From Chloroflexota bacterium (GTDB lineage Bacteria; Chloroflexota; Anaerolineae; Aggregatilineales; Phototrophicaceae), in NCBI GenBank assembly GCA_003242205.1, contig QGUR01000018.1:1-25070 (forward strand): a stretch of 25,070 nucleotides of DNA. The letters run 5' to 3'. Under the pieces are notes generated by a model. That model was not told the origin of the DNA, searched no databases, and saw only the letters and a program-made list of their open reading frames with translations. The translations under genes and the position numbers were made by a program. Positions 13,329-21,345 of the stretch are shown in pieces (within the stretch, counting starts at the first letter, position 1; every line of letters begins with the position of its first letter).

Positions 13329-14501
13329 ATGCTACGGATTTTGACGGCGGGGGAAAGCCACGGGCCGCTGCTTACCGCGATTGTGGAGGGAATGCCCGCG
13401 GGTTTGCCGCTTACTGCCGAGGACATCAATGTCGAGCTGGCGCGGCGGCAGCAGGGCTACGGTTCTGGCGGGCGTATGACGATTGAGCGCGATCAGGTGC
13501 AGATCACGGCGGGCGTCATGAATGGCGTCACGACCGGCGGGCCGATCGCCTTGCACGTGGAAAACCGCGATTTCAAGAACTGGAAAGACAGAGCCATCAC
13601 ACCGATGACGACGCCGCGCCCCGGTCACGCCGATCTGACCGGCGCGATCAAGTATGGCTATCGCGAGCTGCGCGTCGCGCTGGAACGGGCGAGCGCGCGC
13701 GAGACGACCATGCGCGTCGCCGTTGGCGCGATCTGCAAGAAGCTGCTGTCACAGTTCGGCATCGTCGTCGGCGGCTATGTCGTGCAGATCGGTTCGGTGG
13801 TGGTGGAGCTGCCCGACGACTATCCGCTCGAAGCGCGCATTGCCGATGCCGAAAAGAGCGACGTGCGCTGCCCCGATCCTGAAGCGTCGCAGCGTATGCA
13901 CGAGGAAATCCGGCAGGCCAAGGTCGATAAGGACACGCTGGGCGGCGTCTTTGAGGTTGTTGCGCTCAACGTGCCGCCAGGGCTTGGTTCGCATGTGCAT
14001 TACGACCGCCGGCTTGACGGCTTGATCGTTGCGGCGATGGTCAGTATTCACGCCATGAAGGGCGCGGAAATCGGCCCGGCGTTCGCCAATGCCGGCAAAC
14101 GCGGCTCCGAGGTTCACGACGAGATCGTGCGCGACGAGGAGGGCAACCTGCTGCGGCGCACCAACCGCGCGGGCGGTCTGGAAGGCGGCATTACGACCGG
14201 GGAGCCGATTGTGGCCCGCGTGGCGATGAAGCCGATTTCCACCGTCATGAAGTCGCTAGCGTCGGTCAATCTGGCAACGGGCGAGCCGGAACAGACGACC
14301 TACGAGCGTAGCGACCACTGTGCCGTTCCCCGCGCCGTGCCGGTAGGCGAGGCGATGATGGCGATTGTTCTGACGCAGGCGCTGCTGGAAAAGCTCGGCG
14401 GCGACAGCGTGGACGAGATGCTGCCGCGCTTCGAGGCGCTGCGGCGCGCGCGCCTGCAGGACTTGCCGATGGACAATGTGGAGTGGCGGTTTGGCTACTA
14501 A
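13329..14501 (+). CDS. aroC: Chorismate synthase
   Basis: The 390-residue enzyme makes chorismate from 5-enolpyruvylshikimate 3-phosphate in a reaction needing reduced FMN. Family marks appear in order: LTAGESHGP at the N-terminus, RRQQGYGSGGRM, RPGHADLTGAIKYG, LERASARETTMRVAVGA, and the C-terminal EAMMAIVLTQALLEKLGGDS. Some otherwise common residues differ (YGYRELR where HRDIR is usual, MKPIST where FKPIST or RPIST is common), but the overall length and motif order are normal. ATG 13329 is preferred: AGGGA lies five bases upstream and the family start MLRILTAGESHG begins there. The frame is open to 13299. Its end overlaps the start of aroK. No separate flavin reductase gene is seen nearby. 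Confidence 0.96.
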   Translation: MLRILTAGESHGPLLTAIVEGMPAGLPLTAEDINVELARRQQGYGSGGRMTIERDQVQITAGVMNGVTTGGPIALHVENRDFKNWKDRAITPMTTPRPGHADLTGAIKYGYRELRVALERASARETTMRVAVGAICKKLLSQFGIVVGGYVVQIGSVVVELPDDYPLEARIADAEKSDVRCPDPEASQRMHEEIRQAKVDKDTLGGVFEVVALNVPPGLGSHVHYDRRLDGLIVAAMVSIHAMKGAEIGPAFANAGKRGSEVHDEIVRDEEGNLLRRTNRAGGLEGGITTGEPIVARVAMKPISTVMKSLASVNLATGEPEQTTYERSDHCAVPRAVPVGEAMMAIVLTQALLEKLGGDSVDEMLPRFEALRRARLQDLPMDNVEWRFGY

Positions 14502-14997
14502 TATCGTGCTTGCCGGTTTCATGGGCGCGGGCAAGACAACGGTAGGCCGCCTCGTCGCCCACAGGCTCGGCTGGCCGTTTGTCGATGCCGACGACGAGAT
14601 TGTGGCGCGGGCGGGTATGTCGATTCCCGAAATCTTCGCGCGATATGGCGAGGCGCATTTCCGCCAGATCGAGCGCGAGGTATGCGCGGAACTGGCCCGG
14701 CGCGAGCATACCGTCATCGCTACGGGCGGTGGCGCGCTTGTAGACGAAACGAACCTGAAAACGATGCTTGCCAGCGGTCTGGTCGTTTGCCTGCGGGTTT
14801 CAGCGGAAGCCGTTGCCGAACGGCTGGAAGGGCAGGAAGGTCGCCCGTTGCTCAAGGGCGACTGGCGCGCGCTGCTGGAACGCCGCCGGCCAGCTTACGA
14901 TGCGATACCTTATCAGATTGACACGACGGGCAAGTCGCCAGAGGCGGTTGCCGATGAGATTGTGACGCTATGGCAGACCCAAAACGTATCCGCGTAG
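14491..14997 (+). CDS. aroK: Shikimate kinase
   Basis: A 168-residue P-loop kinase that phosphorylates shikimate at the 3-hydroxyl. The Walker A loop GFMGAGKTTVGR is near the start. It is followed by the substrate-binding DADDEI, the FARYGEAHFRQIE segment with shikimate-binding arginine, the TGGGA loop, and the LID region with RPLLKGD. The start is uncertain. TTG 14491 places the protein start where shikimate kinases usually begin (xxNIVLAGFMG) with GGAG seven bases upstream. The in-frame ATG 14476 would add five residues and has a weaker ribosome site. Either way it overlaps the aroC end, and its own end overlaps aroB by 28 bases. Confidence 0.93.
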   Translation: MATNIVLAGFMGAGKTTVGRLVAHRLGWPFVDADDEIVARAGMSIPEIFARYGEAHFRQIEREVCAELARREHTVIATGGGALVDETNLKTMLASGLVVCLRVSAEAVAERLEGQEGRPLLKGDWRALLERRRPAYDAIPYQIDTTGKSPEAVADEIVTLWQTQNVSA

Positions 14998-16025
14998 AAG
15001 CGCCGGGTGGCAGTTACGAAATCTTTATCGAACCGGGATTGCGCGACCGCCTCGACGAACGGGTGACAGGGCTTGCCGTTGGCGAACCCGTCGTCGTGGC
15101 GACCAACACCACGCTGCGCCCTTTATATGGCGACCGGCTGGCCGCAGCGCTACCAAACGCTTCCGTCGTGACAATGCCCGACGGCGAGCAGTACAAGACG
15201 CTCGACACGGTGGCGAAGCTGTACGCCGATTTTGTCGACGCCGGCCTCAACCGCACCGGCACGGTGATCGCGCTTGGCGGCGGCGTCGTGGGCGATACGG
15301 TTGGCTTTGCCGCCGCGACCTATATGCGCGGTGTGCGCCTCGTGCAAATGCCGACCAGCCTGCTTGCCATGGCCGATTCGAGTGTGGGCGGCAAGGTCGG
15401 GATCGATCTGCCGCAGGGCAAGAATCTGGTCGGGGCGTTCAAGCAGCCGGAAGTCGTGCTGGTCGATACCGAAGTATTGCAAACGCTGCCGGAGCGCGAG
15501 TGGCGCTGTGGCATGGCCGAGGTCATCAAGCATGGCCTGCTGGCCGATCCCGTTCTGCTGGAAATGGCGCAGAACGGCAACTTTGACGATCTGCCGGAGT
15601 TTGTTCGTCGCACCATTCAGGTCAAAGTCGATGTCGTGCAGGCCGACCCGTTCGAGCGCGGCATGCGCGCGCACCTCAACCTTGGCCACACGTTCGCTCA
15701 TGCGATTGAACGCGTCAGCGGCTACGCTTGGCCGCATGGCGAGGCGGTTGGCGTCGGGCTGCTGGCGGCGGCGCGGCTTTCGTACCTGCTGGGCATGTGC
15801 GATGCTTCGCTTCCCGAACAGGTGGAAAGGCTGCTGGCGGCGGTGGGGCTGCCTGCGCGGCTGGGCGATATGGACTCGGAAGCGATCTACGCGGCTATGG
15901 GCACGGATAAGAAATGGCAGGCGGGCCAATCGCGCTTTGTGCTGTTGCGCGGCGTGGGCCAGCCCGAAATCGTGAAGAACGCGCCGCCCGAATCGGTGAT
16001 CGAGGTCTTGACGAGCCTGAAATAA
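14970..16025 (+). CDS. aroB: 3-dehydroquinate synthase
   Basis: The 351-residue NAD- and metal-dependent enzyme cyclises DAHP to 3-dehydroquinate, step two of the pathway. The NAD-binding region includes DGEQYKTL and ALGGGVVGDTVGFAA. The active-site stretch PTSLLAMADSSVGGKVGID follows. The three metal ligands are the Glu of GMAEVIKHG and the His residues of NLGHTFAHAIE and PHGEAV. Length is normal for bacterial AroB, and there is no fusion to shikimate kinase although the two genes overlap by 28 bases. ATG 14970 begins directly at MADPKRIRVEAPGG. The close overlap suggests coupled synthesis with aroK. Confidence 0.96.
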   Translation: MADPKRIRVEAPGGSYEIFIEPGLRDRLDERVTGLAVGEPVVVATNTTLRPLYGDRLAAALPNASVVTMPDGEQYKTLDTVAKLYADFVDAGLNRTGTVIALGGGVVGDTVGFAAATYMRGVRLVQMPTSLLAMADSSVGGKVGIDLPQGKNLVGAFKQPEVVLVDTEVLQTLPEREWRCGMAEVIKHGLLADPVLLEMAQNGNFDDLPEFVRRTIQVKVDVVQADPFERGMRAHLNLGHTFAHAIERVSGYAWPHGEAVGVGLLAAARLSYLLGMCDASLPEQVERLLAAVGLPARLGDMDSEAIYAAMGTDKKWQAGQSRFVLLRGVGQPEIVKNAPPESVIEVLTSLK

Positions 16026-16045
16026 GCGACTGGAACCCCGATGAT

Positions 16046-16507
16046 ATGATGTCCAAACGCATTCTGCTGCTTCACGGGCCAAATCTGAATCTACTGGGCA
16101 CGCGCGAACCGGAAGTCTACGGGCGTGTCACGCTGGACGATATCAACCGCCTTGCGGCGGAACATGCGCGTAAGTACGGCGTCGAACTGCGCGCCGAGCA
16201 GTCGAATCACGAAGGCGCGCTGATCGATATTTTGCACGTCGCCCGTAACTGGGCCGATGGCGTGGTCTTTAATCCCGCTGCCTATACCCATACATCGGTT
16301 GCGCTGCGCGACGCGATCAGCGCCATAGGGCTGCCGGTGGTCGAGGTGCATCTGTCTAACGTTCATGCCCGCGAATCGTTCCGGCATACATCCTTGCTCG
16401 CGCCGGTTTGTGTGGGGCAAATCGCCGGTTTTGGCTGGCGTAGTTATATCCTTGGGATTGACGCGCTGCTTGGCAAACTTGGCCTGCTGCCAGAACCGGA
16501 CTTGTAG
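16046..16507 (+). CDS. aroQ: 3-dehydroquinate dehydratase, type II
   Basis: A 153-residue enzyme that removes water from 3-dehydroquinate to give 3-dehydroshikimate. It is of the small dodecameric flavodoxin-like type II, not the Schiff-base type I. Motifs are ILLLHGPNLNLLGTREPEVYG with the catalytic tyrosine of VYG, SNHEGALID, FNPAAYTHTSVALRDAI, and VVEVHLSNVHARESFRH with the general-acid histidine. The start is one of two adjacent ATG codons, 16046 or 16049, about 20 bases after the aroB stop; only a weak GGAA lies upstream. It completes the set of seven shikimate enzymes encoded in this cluster. Confidence 0.95.
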   Translation: MMSKRILLLHGPNLNLLGTREPEVYGRVTLDDINRLAAEHARKYGVELRAEQSNHEGALIDILHVARNWADGVVFNPAAYTHTSVALRDAISAIGLPVVEVHLSNVHARESFRHTSLLAPVCVGQIAGFGWRSYILGIDALLGKLGLLPEPDL

Positions 16508-16568
16508 GCTCTCGCCAAATCAGATTGGTTATACTTTGGTGAGTTCTGGCCATGCCGGCCGCCTGCCG

Positions 16569-16612
16569 GTTCCGTACACTCTGGCTCTGGGCCTGTAGCC
16601 TGTACCGGGAAC
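16569..16612 (+). promoter_or_regulatory. Hairpin overlapping the glnA ribosome site
   Basis: GTTCC-GTACA (16569-16578) pairs with TGTAC (16601-16605) and GGAAC (16608-16612) around a two-base bulge, ten pairs in all with a 22-base loop. The GGGA that would serve as glnA ribosome site (16607-16610) lies in the 3' arm. It might damp glnA translation. No terminator with a U-run and no convincing promoter was seen in the 112-base aroQ-glnA gap. Confidence 0.35.
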
Positions 16613-16619
16613 AACAGCT

Positions 16620-17954
16620 ATGACGAGTAAAGAGGCGATTCTCGCCGCGGTTGAAGAGCAACAGATTAAGTACGTGGCCCTGTGGTTTACGGACATCACC
16701 GGACTGGTGAAGAGTATCACCGTTCCGGCGCGGCGACTCGAGAACGTTCTTGAGTGGGGCATGCACTTCGATGGCTCGTCCATCGAGGGCTTTGCCCGTG
16801 TCGCCGAAAGCGACATGATCCTCGTCCCCGACCTCAATTCGTTTGCCGTGCTGCCCTGGGACCCCGTCGAAGAAAAGAGCGCCCGGCTGATCTGTACGGT
16901 ACGGACGCCTAAGTCCGAGGCCTTTGTCGGCGATCCGCGCACGATCCTTATGCGCGTGCTGGCCGAAGCTGCGGAGATGGGCTTCATCTATAAGACCGGC
17001 ATGGAACTTGAGTTTTTCCTGTTCCGCGCCGATGACGCTACGGGGCCGCTGACTCCGCACGACCGCTCGTCATATTTCGACATGTCGACGGAGCTGGCGC
17101 AGGGCGTTCGGCGCAAGATGATCGGCACGTTGCAGCAGATCGGCATCGCCGTCGACTCCGCGCACCACGAGATCGGTTCGGGCCAGCATGAACTCGATTT
17201 TGACTATAACGAAGCGCTCGTCGCTGCCGACAACGTCCTGACGGCGCGGGTTGCGATCAAGACGGTGGCCCAGCGCGCCGGGCTGCACTGCACGTTCATG
17301 CCGCGCCCGTCGGCTGATCTGCCGGGTTCGGGCATGCACACGCACCAGAGCCTCCACGCCATCGACACCGACGAGAACGTCTTTGCCGATCCTGACCACG
17401 AATACGGCCTCTCCGAAACGGCGCGTTATTTCCTCGCGGGGCAGCTTGCCCACGCGCGCGCCATGTGCGCCGTGCTTGCGCCGCTGGTCAATTCCTACAA
17501 GCGTCTCGGCGTCAGTTTTGAAGCGCCCGTTTATGTCGCCTGGGCGCATGTCAACCGCGCCGGATCCTCGCTCATTCGCGTGCCGCACATCGCGCCGGGC
17601 AGGGAGTCGCACACCCGCCTCGAAATTCGCTGTCCCGATCCCAGCGCTAACCCTTATCTGGCCAGTGCCGTCATGCTGGCGGCAGGGCTGGATGGGATTC
17701 GCCAGCGCATGCCGCTGCCTGACGCGCTGGAAGAAACGCTGCTGCGGAAGGATCGCTCGCGCCTGCGCCAGATCGAAACCCTGCCGTCATCGCTGGCCGA
17801 AGCGCTGGATGAACTGGAACAGGACGATGTGATTATGGGCGCGCTCGGCCCCTACATCAGCGATCGTTATATTGCTGCCAAACGCCAGGAACTTGAGGAC
17901 TATAACCGGCAGGTCACGCCGTGGGAGATCGAGCGGTACTTCAGTCGCTATTGA
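16620..17954 (+). CDS. glnA: Glutamine synthetase, type I
   Basis: The 444-residue enzyme makes glutamine from glutamate, ammonia and ATP. Motifs of GSI are present in order: WFTDITGLVKSITVP, HFDGSSIEGFARVAESD, GMELEFFLF, SGQHELDFDY, PGSGMHTHQSL and NSYKRL. The C-terminus runs RLEIRCPDPSANPYLA to a normal end. Between residues about 380 and 400 there is no NLY adenylylation motif and no beta-type insertion, so this resembles the GSI-alpha group, which is not controlled by adenylylation. The substrate-loop text around MPRPSADLPGSG is shorter or altered against the usual PKPIFGDNGSG, so its activity with alternative amines should not be excluded. It lies in the same direction as the aro operon, 112 bases after aroQ, and its end overlaps the convergent aspartokinase gene by 14 bases. 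Confidence 0.88.
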   Translation: MTSKEAILAAVEEQQIKYVALWFTDITGLVKSITVPARRLENVLEWGMHFDGSSIEGFARVAESDMILVPDLNSFAVLPWDPVEEKSARLICTVRTPKSEAFVGDPRTILMRVLAEAAEMGFIYKTGMELEFFLFRADDATGPLTPHDRSSYFDMSTELAQGVRRKMIGTLQQIGIAVDSAHHEIGSGQHELDFDYNEALVAADNVLTARVAIKTVAQRAGLHCTFMPRPSADLPGSGMHTHQSLHAIDTDENVFADPDHEYGLSETARYFLAGQLAHARAMCAVLAPLVNSYKRLGVSFEAPVYVAWAHVNRAGSSLIRVPHIAPGRESHTRLEIRCPDPSANPYLASAVMLAAGLDGIRQRMPLPDALEETLLRKDRSRLRQIETLPSSLAEALDELEQDDVIMGALGPYISDRYIAAKRQELEDYNRQVTPWEIERYFSRY

Positions 17955-19356
17955 GAATGAAGTTGTGAATCTGCAACAGCAGCTTCTCGGCGTCGCCCGG
18001 TTCGGTCACGAAGGACAGCGTACAGTTTGATGGCCCCTGCGCCACGGCCAGAATGCGGATATCGTTCAGGCTGGCGAACAGGCGCGCCGTCAGGCCGTTG
18101 AGCTGGTCAAGCCGGTTGCCAATGGCTGTCACGACCGTGACCGGGCGTGCCGTCCATACACCGGCCTCCGGCGTTTCCGGCAGTTCGTCTTCAAGCGCTT
18201 GCCTGAGCGTATGCAGTGCGTCCGGCCCGGCGGTCGTCGGAATGACGAAACAGACGAAGCTCTCGCCGGAAGTCTGCGACGAGATCATCACCTCGGTATG
18301 GCTGCCCGTCGTGCGGAAGAGTATGTCATCGACGAGCCGGGTGATGCCGGCCAGCGGGCCTCGCCGCCGGGCGCTCAGGCCAAGCCCGGCAATCGACGTG
18401 ACCGCTTTTACGGCGACTCGGTCGCGTTCGCCTTCCCGATTGATGAGCGTTCCCTGTTCACGAGGCTTGAAGACGTTGCGTACCCGCAGCGGAATGTCGC
18501 GTTCGCGCAGCGGGCCGACCATGCGCGGGTGAAGCACGCGCGCGCCAAAGTAGGCGAGTTCGGCCACTTCATCATATGAAAGTGATGGTATCTTGCGCGC
18601 TTCAGCTACCTCGCGCGGGTCGGTCGTCATCATGCCATCGACGTCTGTCCAGACCCATACTTCCTTCGCGTTGGTACAGGCAGCCAGCACTGAGGCGGTG
18701 TAATCGCTGCCGCCGCGGCCCAGCGTCGTCGGATGCCCACCCACAGTCGAGCCGATGAAGCCGGTGATGACCGGGGTAATTTGCCGGTCGAGCATGGGCT
18801 GGAGATGCGCGAGGATGCGTTCGCGGGTCAGAGGGATATTGACCGTCGCATTGCCGTAGACGTTGTCGGTGACGATCAGGTCGGTCGCGTCGATGGCGAC
18901 GCCGCGCAGATCGTTTTGCCGTAGCAGCGCCGCGACGATGCGCGCGGACAGCCGTTCGCCAACGCCGACGATGGCCTCATAGTGTTCTGGATGCTCGTAA
19001 TCTTCGTTCAGACGGCGGTCGGCCAGCGCCTGACAGGTATCCAGCATGTCAAAAAGCAGGCGGTCGATGTCTGCCTGCAGGACAGCGCGTTCTGTTGCGC
19101 CCAGCGGCAGGTTTTCCGCCAGCGCCATGTGCCGCGTGCGCAGGGTGGCCGCAATGCGGCGATAGCCACGGCGATTGCCAAGCTGCGCCAGACGGGCGGC
19201 TTCGATCAGCGCGTCGGTTACGCCTTCCAGCGCCGAAACGACCACGAGCAGCCGTTTCCAGCGTTCGTGCTCTTCCAGAATGATGCTGAGTACCTGAGTC
19301 AGCGCGGACGTAGTTCCGACGGTCGAGCCGCCGAACTTCATAATCAGTGTGTCCAT
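17941..19356 (-). CDS. lysC: Aspartate kinase
   Basis: The 471-residue enzyme phosphorylates aspartate, the first step to lysine, threonine and methionine. The kinase domain runs from LIMKFGGSTVG (catalytic lysine K7) through GVGERLSARIVAALL, GRGGSDYTAS and VWTDVDGMMTTDPR to LHPRMVGPL. The C-terminal third (from about residue 315) forms two ACT repeats, including LGLSARRRGPLAGITRLVDDI and VTVVTAIGNRLDQLNGLTARL, which would bind a regulatory amino acid. There is no fused homoserine dehydrogenase. ATG 19356 is chosen because AAGGTG lies just before it and the family start follows at once; an in-frame ATG at 19404 would add 16 residues of unlike character. A minus-strand TATAAT (19434-19429) without a clear -35 may serve as its promoter. 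Confidence 0.92.
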   Translation of the reverse strand: MDTLIMKFGGSTVGTTSALTQVLSIILEEHERWKRLLVVVSALEGVTDALIEAARLAQLGNRRGYRRIAATLRTRHMALAENLPLGATERAVLQADIDRLLFDMLDTCQALADRRLNEDYEHPEHYEAIVGVGERLSARIVAALLRQNDLRGVAIDATDLIVTDNVYGNATVNIPLTRERILAHLQPMLDRQITPVITGFIGSTVGGHPTTLGRGGSDYTASVLAACTNAKEVWVWTDVDGMMTTDPREVAEARKIPSLSYDEVAELAYFGARVLHPRMVGPLRERDIPLRVRNVFKPREQGTLINREGERDRVAVKAVTSIAGLGLSARRRGPLAGITRLVDDILFRTTGSHTEVMISSQTSGESFVCFVIPTTAGPDALHTLRQALEDELPETPEAGVWTARPVTVVTAIGNRLDQLNGLTARLFASLNDIRILAVAQGPSNCTLSFVTEPGDAEKLLLQIHNFILNSD

Positions 19357-19486
19357 CGACACCTTGCTTTCCGGTTCAGCTCTGGGCATTGGCGCGGGAG
19401 TCATCTACTTAGGGTAGAAAACACCTCAATTATAACCACGTGTTACGATCGAACGCATCATATTCAGGGTTGCAAACGATACTTTT

Positions 19487-19515
19487 TTGCCTCAAGATGA
19501 TCTTCTGCTTATGAT
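19487..19515 (+). promoter_or_regulatory. Candidate promoter of the RicT-like gene
   Basis: TTGCCT (19487-19492), 17-base spacer, TATGAT (19510-19515) in the divergent lysC-ricT gap. Hexamers match four and five of six positions and spacing is ideal. The transcript would start near 19522, about 42 bases before the ATG at 19564. Confidence 0.5.
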
Positions 19516-19563
19516 AAAACGACACGATATGTTAATGTCCCCTTTATAGAGGTACATCCCCGG

Positions 19564-20508
19564 ATGTCAGATGTAACGGTTGAACACCAGCGCACGGTTG
19601 CCGGCGTGCGATTTCAGAAAGTCGGCAAGCTGTACCACTTCGATTACAGCAATTTCCCCGACCTGCAGGTTGGCGATTTTGTGATTGTCGAAACGGCGCG
19701 CGGACGCCAGATGGGCGAGGTCATGGGCTTTGCGCCCGCCGAGGATGGCGAGCGCGAATATAAGCCCATCCTGCGTATGGCGACTCCGCGTGACCTTGTT
19801 CTGAAGCAGGAGTGGGAAAGTCGTCAGGATGAAGCGCTGCGGGTTTGCCAGAACAAGGCGAAAGAACTGGGCGGCTTCGACGGCGTCAAGTTCGTGGCAG
19901 CCCTTTACAACTATGACGGCAGTATGCTGACCTTCCTTTACAGCGCTGACGACAAGGTCAATGTCAGCAAGCTGTGGGCAGAGTTGGCGAAGTTATTCCC
20001 CGACTCGCAGGTTGAGATGCGGCAGATTGGCCCGCGCGATGTCGCCAAGCTGCTTGGCGGCTTTGGAGCGTGTGGCATCCTTCGCTGTTGCAGCACCTTC
20101 CTGACCGATTTCAGCCCGATCTCGATCAAGATGGCGAAGGCGCAGGGGATTTCGCTCAACCCATCCGAGATTACGGGCATGTGCGGGCGACTGCGCTGCT
20201 GCCTTGTCTACGAGTATGAGCAATACGTCGAGGCGCGCGGCAGGCTGCCGAAGAAGAACAAGCGTGTCGGCACGCCGTTTGGCGAGGGTAAAGTCATCGA
20301 CGTTCACCCGCTTCAGGACGCGGTGACCGTCTACGTGGCTGAGAGTGACAGCTATCATCTGGTTTCGCGTGAAGACCTGGTTCCGCTGGAAGAGCTGGAA
20401 GCGCTGGCGAAGAAAGCCAAGGAACCCTGCACCAAACACGGGGATGGCCCGTGCGAGTGTGGCGCGAAACCGGGCAAGGCTGCAACTGACGAAGCGGGCG
20501 ACAGTTAA
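19564..20508 (+). CDS. ricT: PSP1-domain protein, RicT/YaaT-like
   Basis: A 314-residue cytoplasmic protein of the PSP1 family. Residues about 10-100 form the beta-rich N-terminal part (FQKVGKLYHFDYSN, VGDFVIVETARG), followed by the PSP1 core. The cysteine signature of the YaaT/RicT group is complete: C170, C175, C176 in GFGACGILRCC and C207, C212, C213 in GMCGRLRCC. In Bacillus subtilis YaaT works with YlbF and YmcA in an iron-sulfur-bearing complex affecting RNA maturation and development; no homologue of those partners is in this window. The tail (285-305) has further cysteines (PCTKHGDGPCECG), which could bind metal. AGAGG lies 11 bases before the ATG. It is followed after 27 bases by the PIG-L gene. 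Confidence 0.88.
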   Translation: MSDVTVEHQRTVAGVRFQKVGKLYHFDYSNFPDLQVGDFVIVETARGRQMGEVMGFAPAEDGEREYKPILRMATPRDLVLKQEWESRQDEALRVCQNKAKELGGFDGVKFVAALYNYDGSMLTFLYSADDKVNVSKLWAELAKLFPDSQVEMRQIGPRDVAKLLGGFGACGILRCCSTFLTDFSPISIKMAKAQGISLNPSEITGMCGRLRCCLVYEYEQYVEARGRLPKKNKRVGTPFGEGKVIDVHPLQDAVTVYVAESDSYHLVSREDLVPLEELEALAKKAKEPCTKHGDGPCECGAKPGKAATDEAGDS

Positions 20509-20535
20509 ATTCGACACTCCACAATCGAGGGGGAT

Positions 20536-21258
20536 ATGACAGAGACCGGCGAACGTGAAGTGCGGCGGGTCTTGGGTGTGTTCGCGCATCCTGATGACCC
20601 CGAGTTTTTTTGCGGTGGCACTTTTGCTCGTTGGGCGGCAGAGGGGGCCGATATCACCTTCCTGATCGCGACCAGCGGCGACAAAGGCAGTAGCGACCCC
20701 GAAATGACTGGCGCGCGCCTCGCGGAAATCCGCGAGCAGGAGGAGCGTAACGCGGCGGCGGTTCTCGGCGTGCGCGAGGTCATTTTTCTGCGTTATCCCG
20801 ATGGCGAGTTGACGCCATCGCTGGAGCTTCGCCGTGACATCACCCGCATTATCCGCCTGAAACGGCCCGATACCGTCGTCACGCTGGACCCGACGACGTT
20901 CTGGTTTGGGACGCGGGCCGTGAACCATCCCGATCACCGCGCCATTGGCGAGGCGACGCTGGACGCCGTTTACCCGGCCGCGCGGGACCGGCTGAATTTC
21001 ATCGAGCTTGAGCGCGATGAAGGGCTTGCGCCGCATAAGGTGAAGCAGCTGTATATCACCGGCACGAATTCGCCAACCCACCGGATCGACGTGACCGACT
21101 ACGTCGAGACGAAAATCGCCTCTTTACGCGAGCACAAAAGCCAGATTGCCGACATGGAAGCCATGGCGGAACGCATCCGCAGAAACAAAGACCCGGAATC
21201 GCCGGATGAATATCCTCGTTATGTCGACAGCTTTCGCGTGATTACGTTCGACCGTTAG
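20536..21258 (+). CDS. PIG-L/LmbE family deacetylase
   Basis: A 240-residue zinc-dependent N-deacetylase. The metal site is visible as AHPDD (H18, D20, D21) and HPDH (131-134). Family members remove acetyl groups from N-acetylglucosamine-type substrates, as in BshB (bacillithiol), MshB (mycothiol) or lincomycin LmbE. Which substrate is used here cannot be read; no thiol-synthesis partner gene is adjacent. The start ATG 20536 has a strong GAGGGGG ribosome site (20527-20533). It follows the RicT-like gene by 27 bases and likely shares its transcript. The C-terminal part (YPRYVDSFRVITF) is typical of the BshB-like group found in many Chloroflexota and Deinococcus genomes, stated from memory. Confidence 0.9.
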   Translation: MTETGEREVRRVLGVFAHPDDPEFFCGGTFARWAAEGADITFLIATSGDKGSSDPEMTGARLAEIREQEERNAAAVLGVREVIFLRYPDGELTPSLELRRDITRIIRLKRPDTVVTLDPTTFWFGTRAVNHPDHRAIGEATLDAVYPAARDRLNFIELERDEGLAPHKVKQLYITGTNSPTHRIDVTDYVETKIASLREHKSQIADMEAMAERIRRNKDPESPDEYPRYVDSFRVITFDR

Positions 21259-21345
21259 GGTAAACTAGAGCCAGATGAGCAGAAGGCTGGCCGGCTGTGG
21301 TCCGGGCCGGTCGCCGTGACGTACAGAACTGGACGGTCTGATCTC

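Noticed and set aside
16502..16535. Promoter TTGTAG with TATACT upstream of glnA
   Set aside because: The spacer would be 22 bases, too long for a standard sigma-70 promoter.
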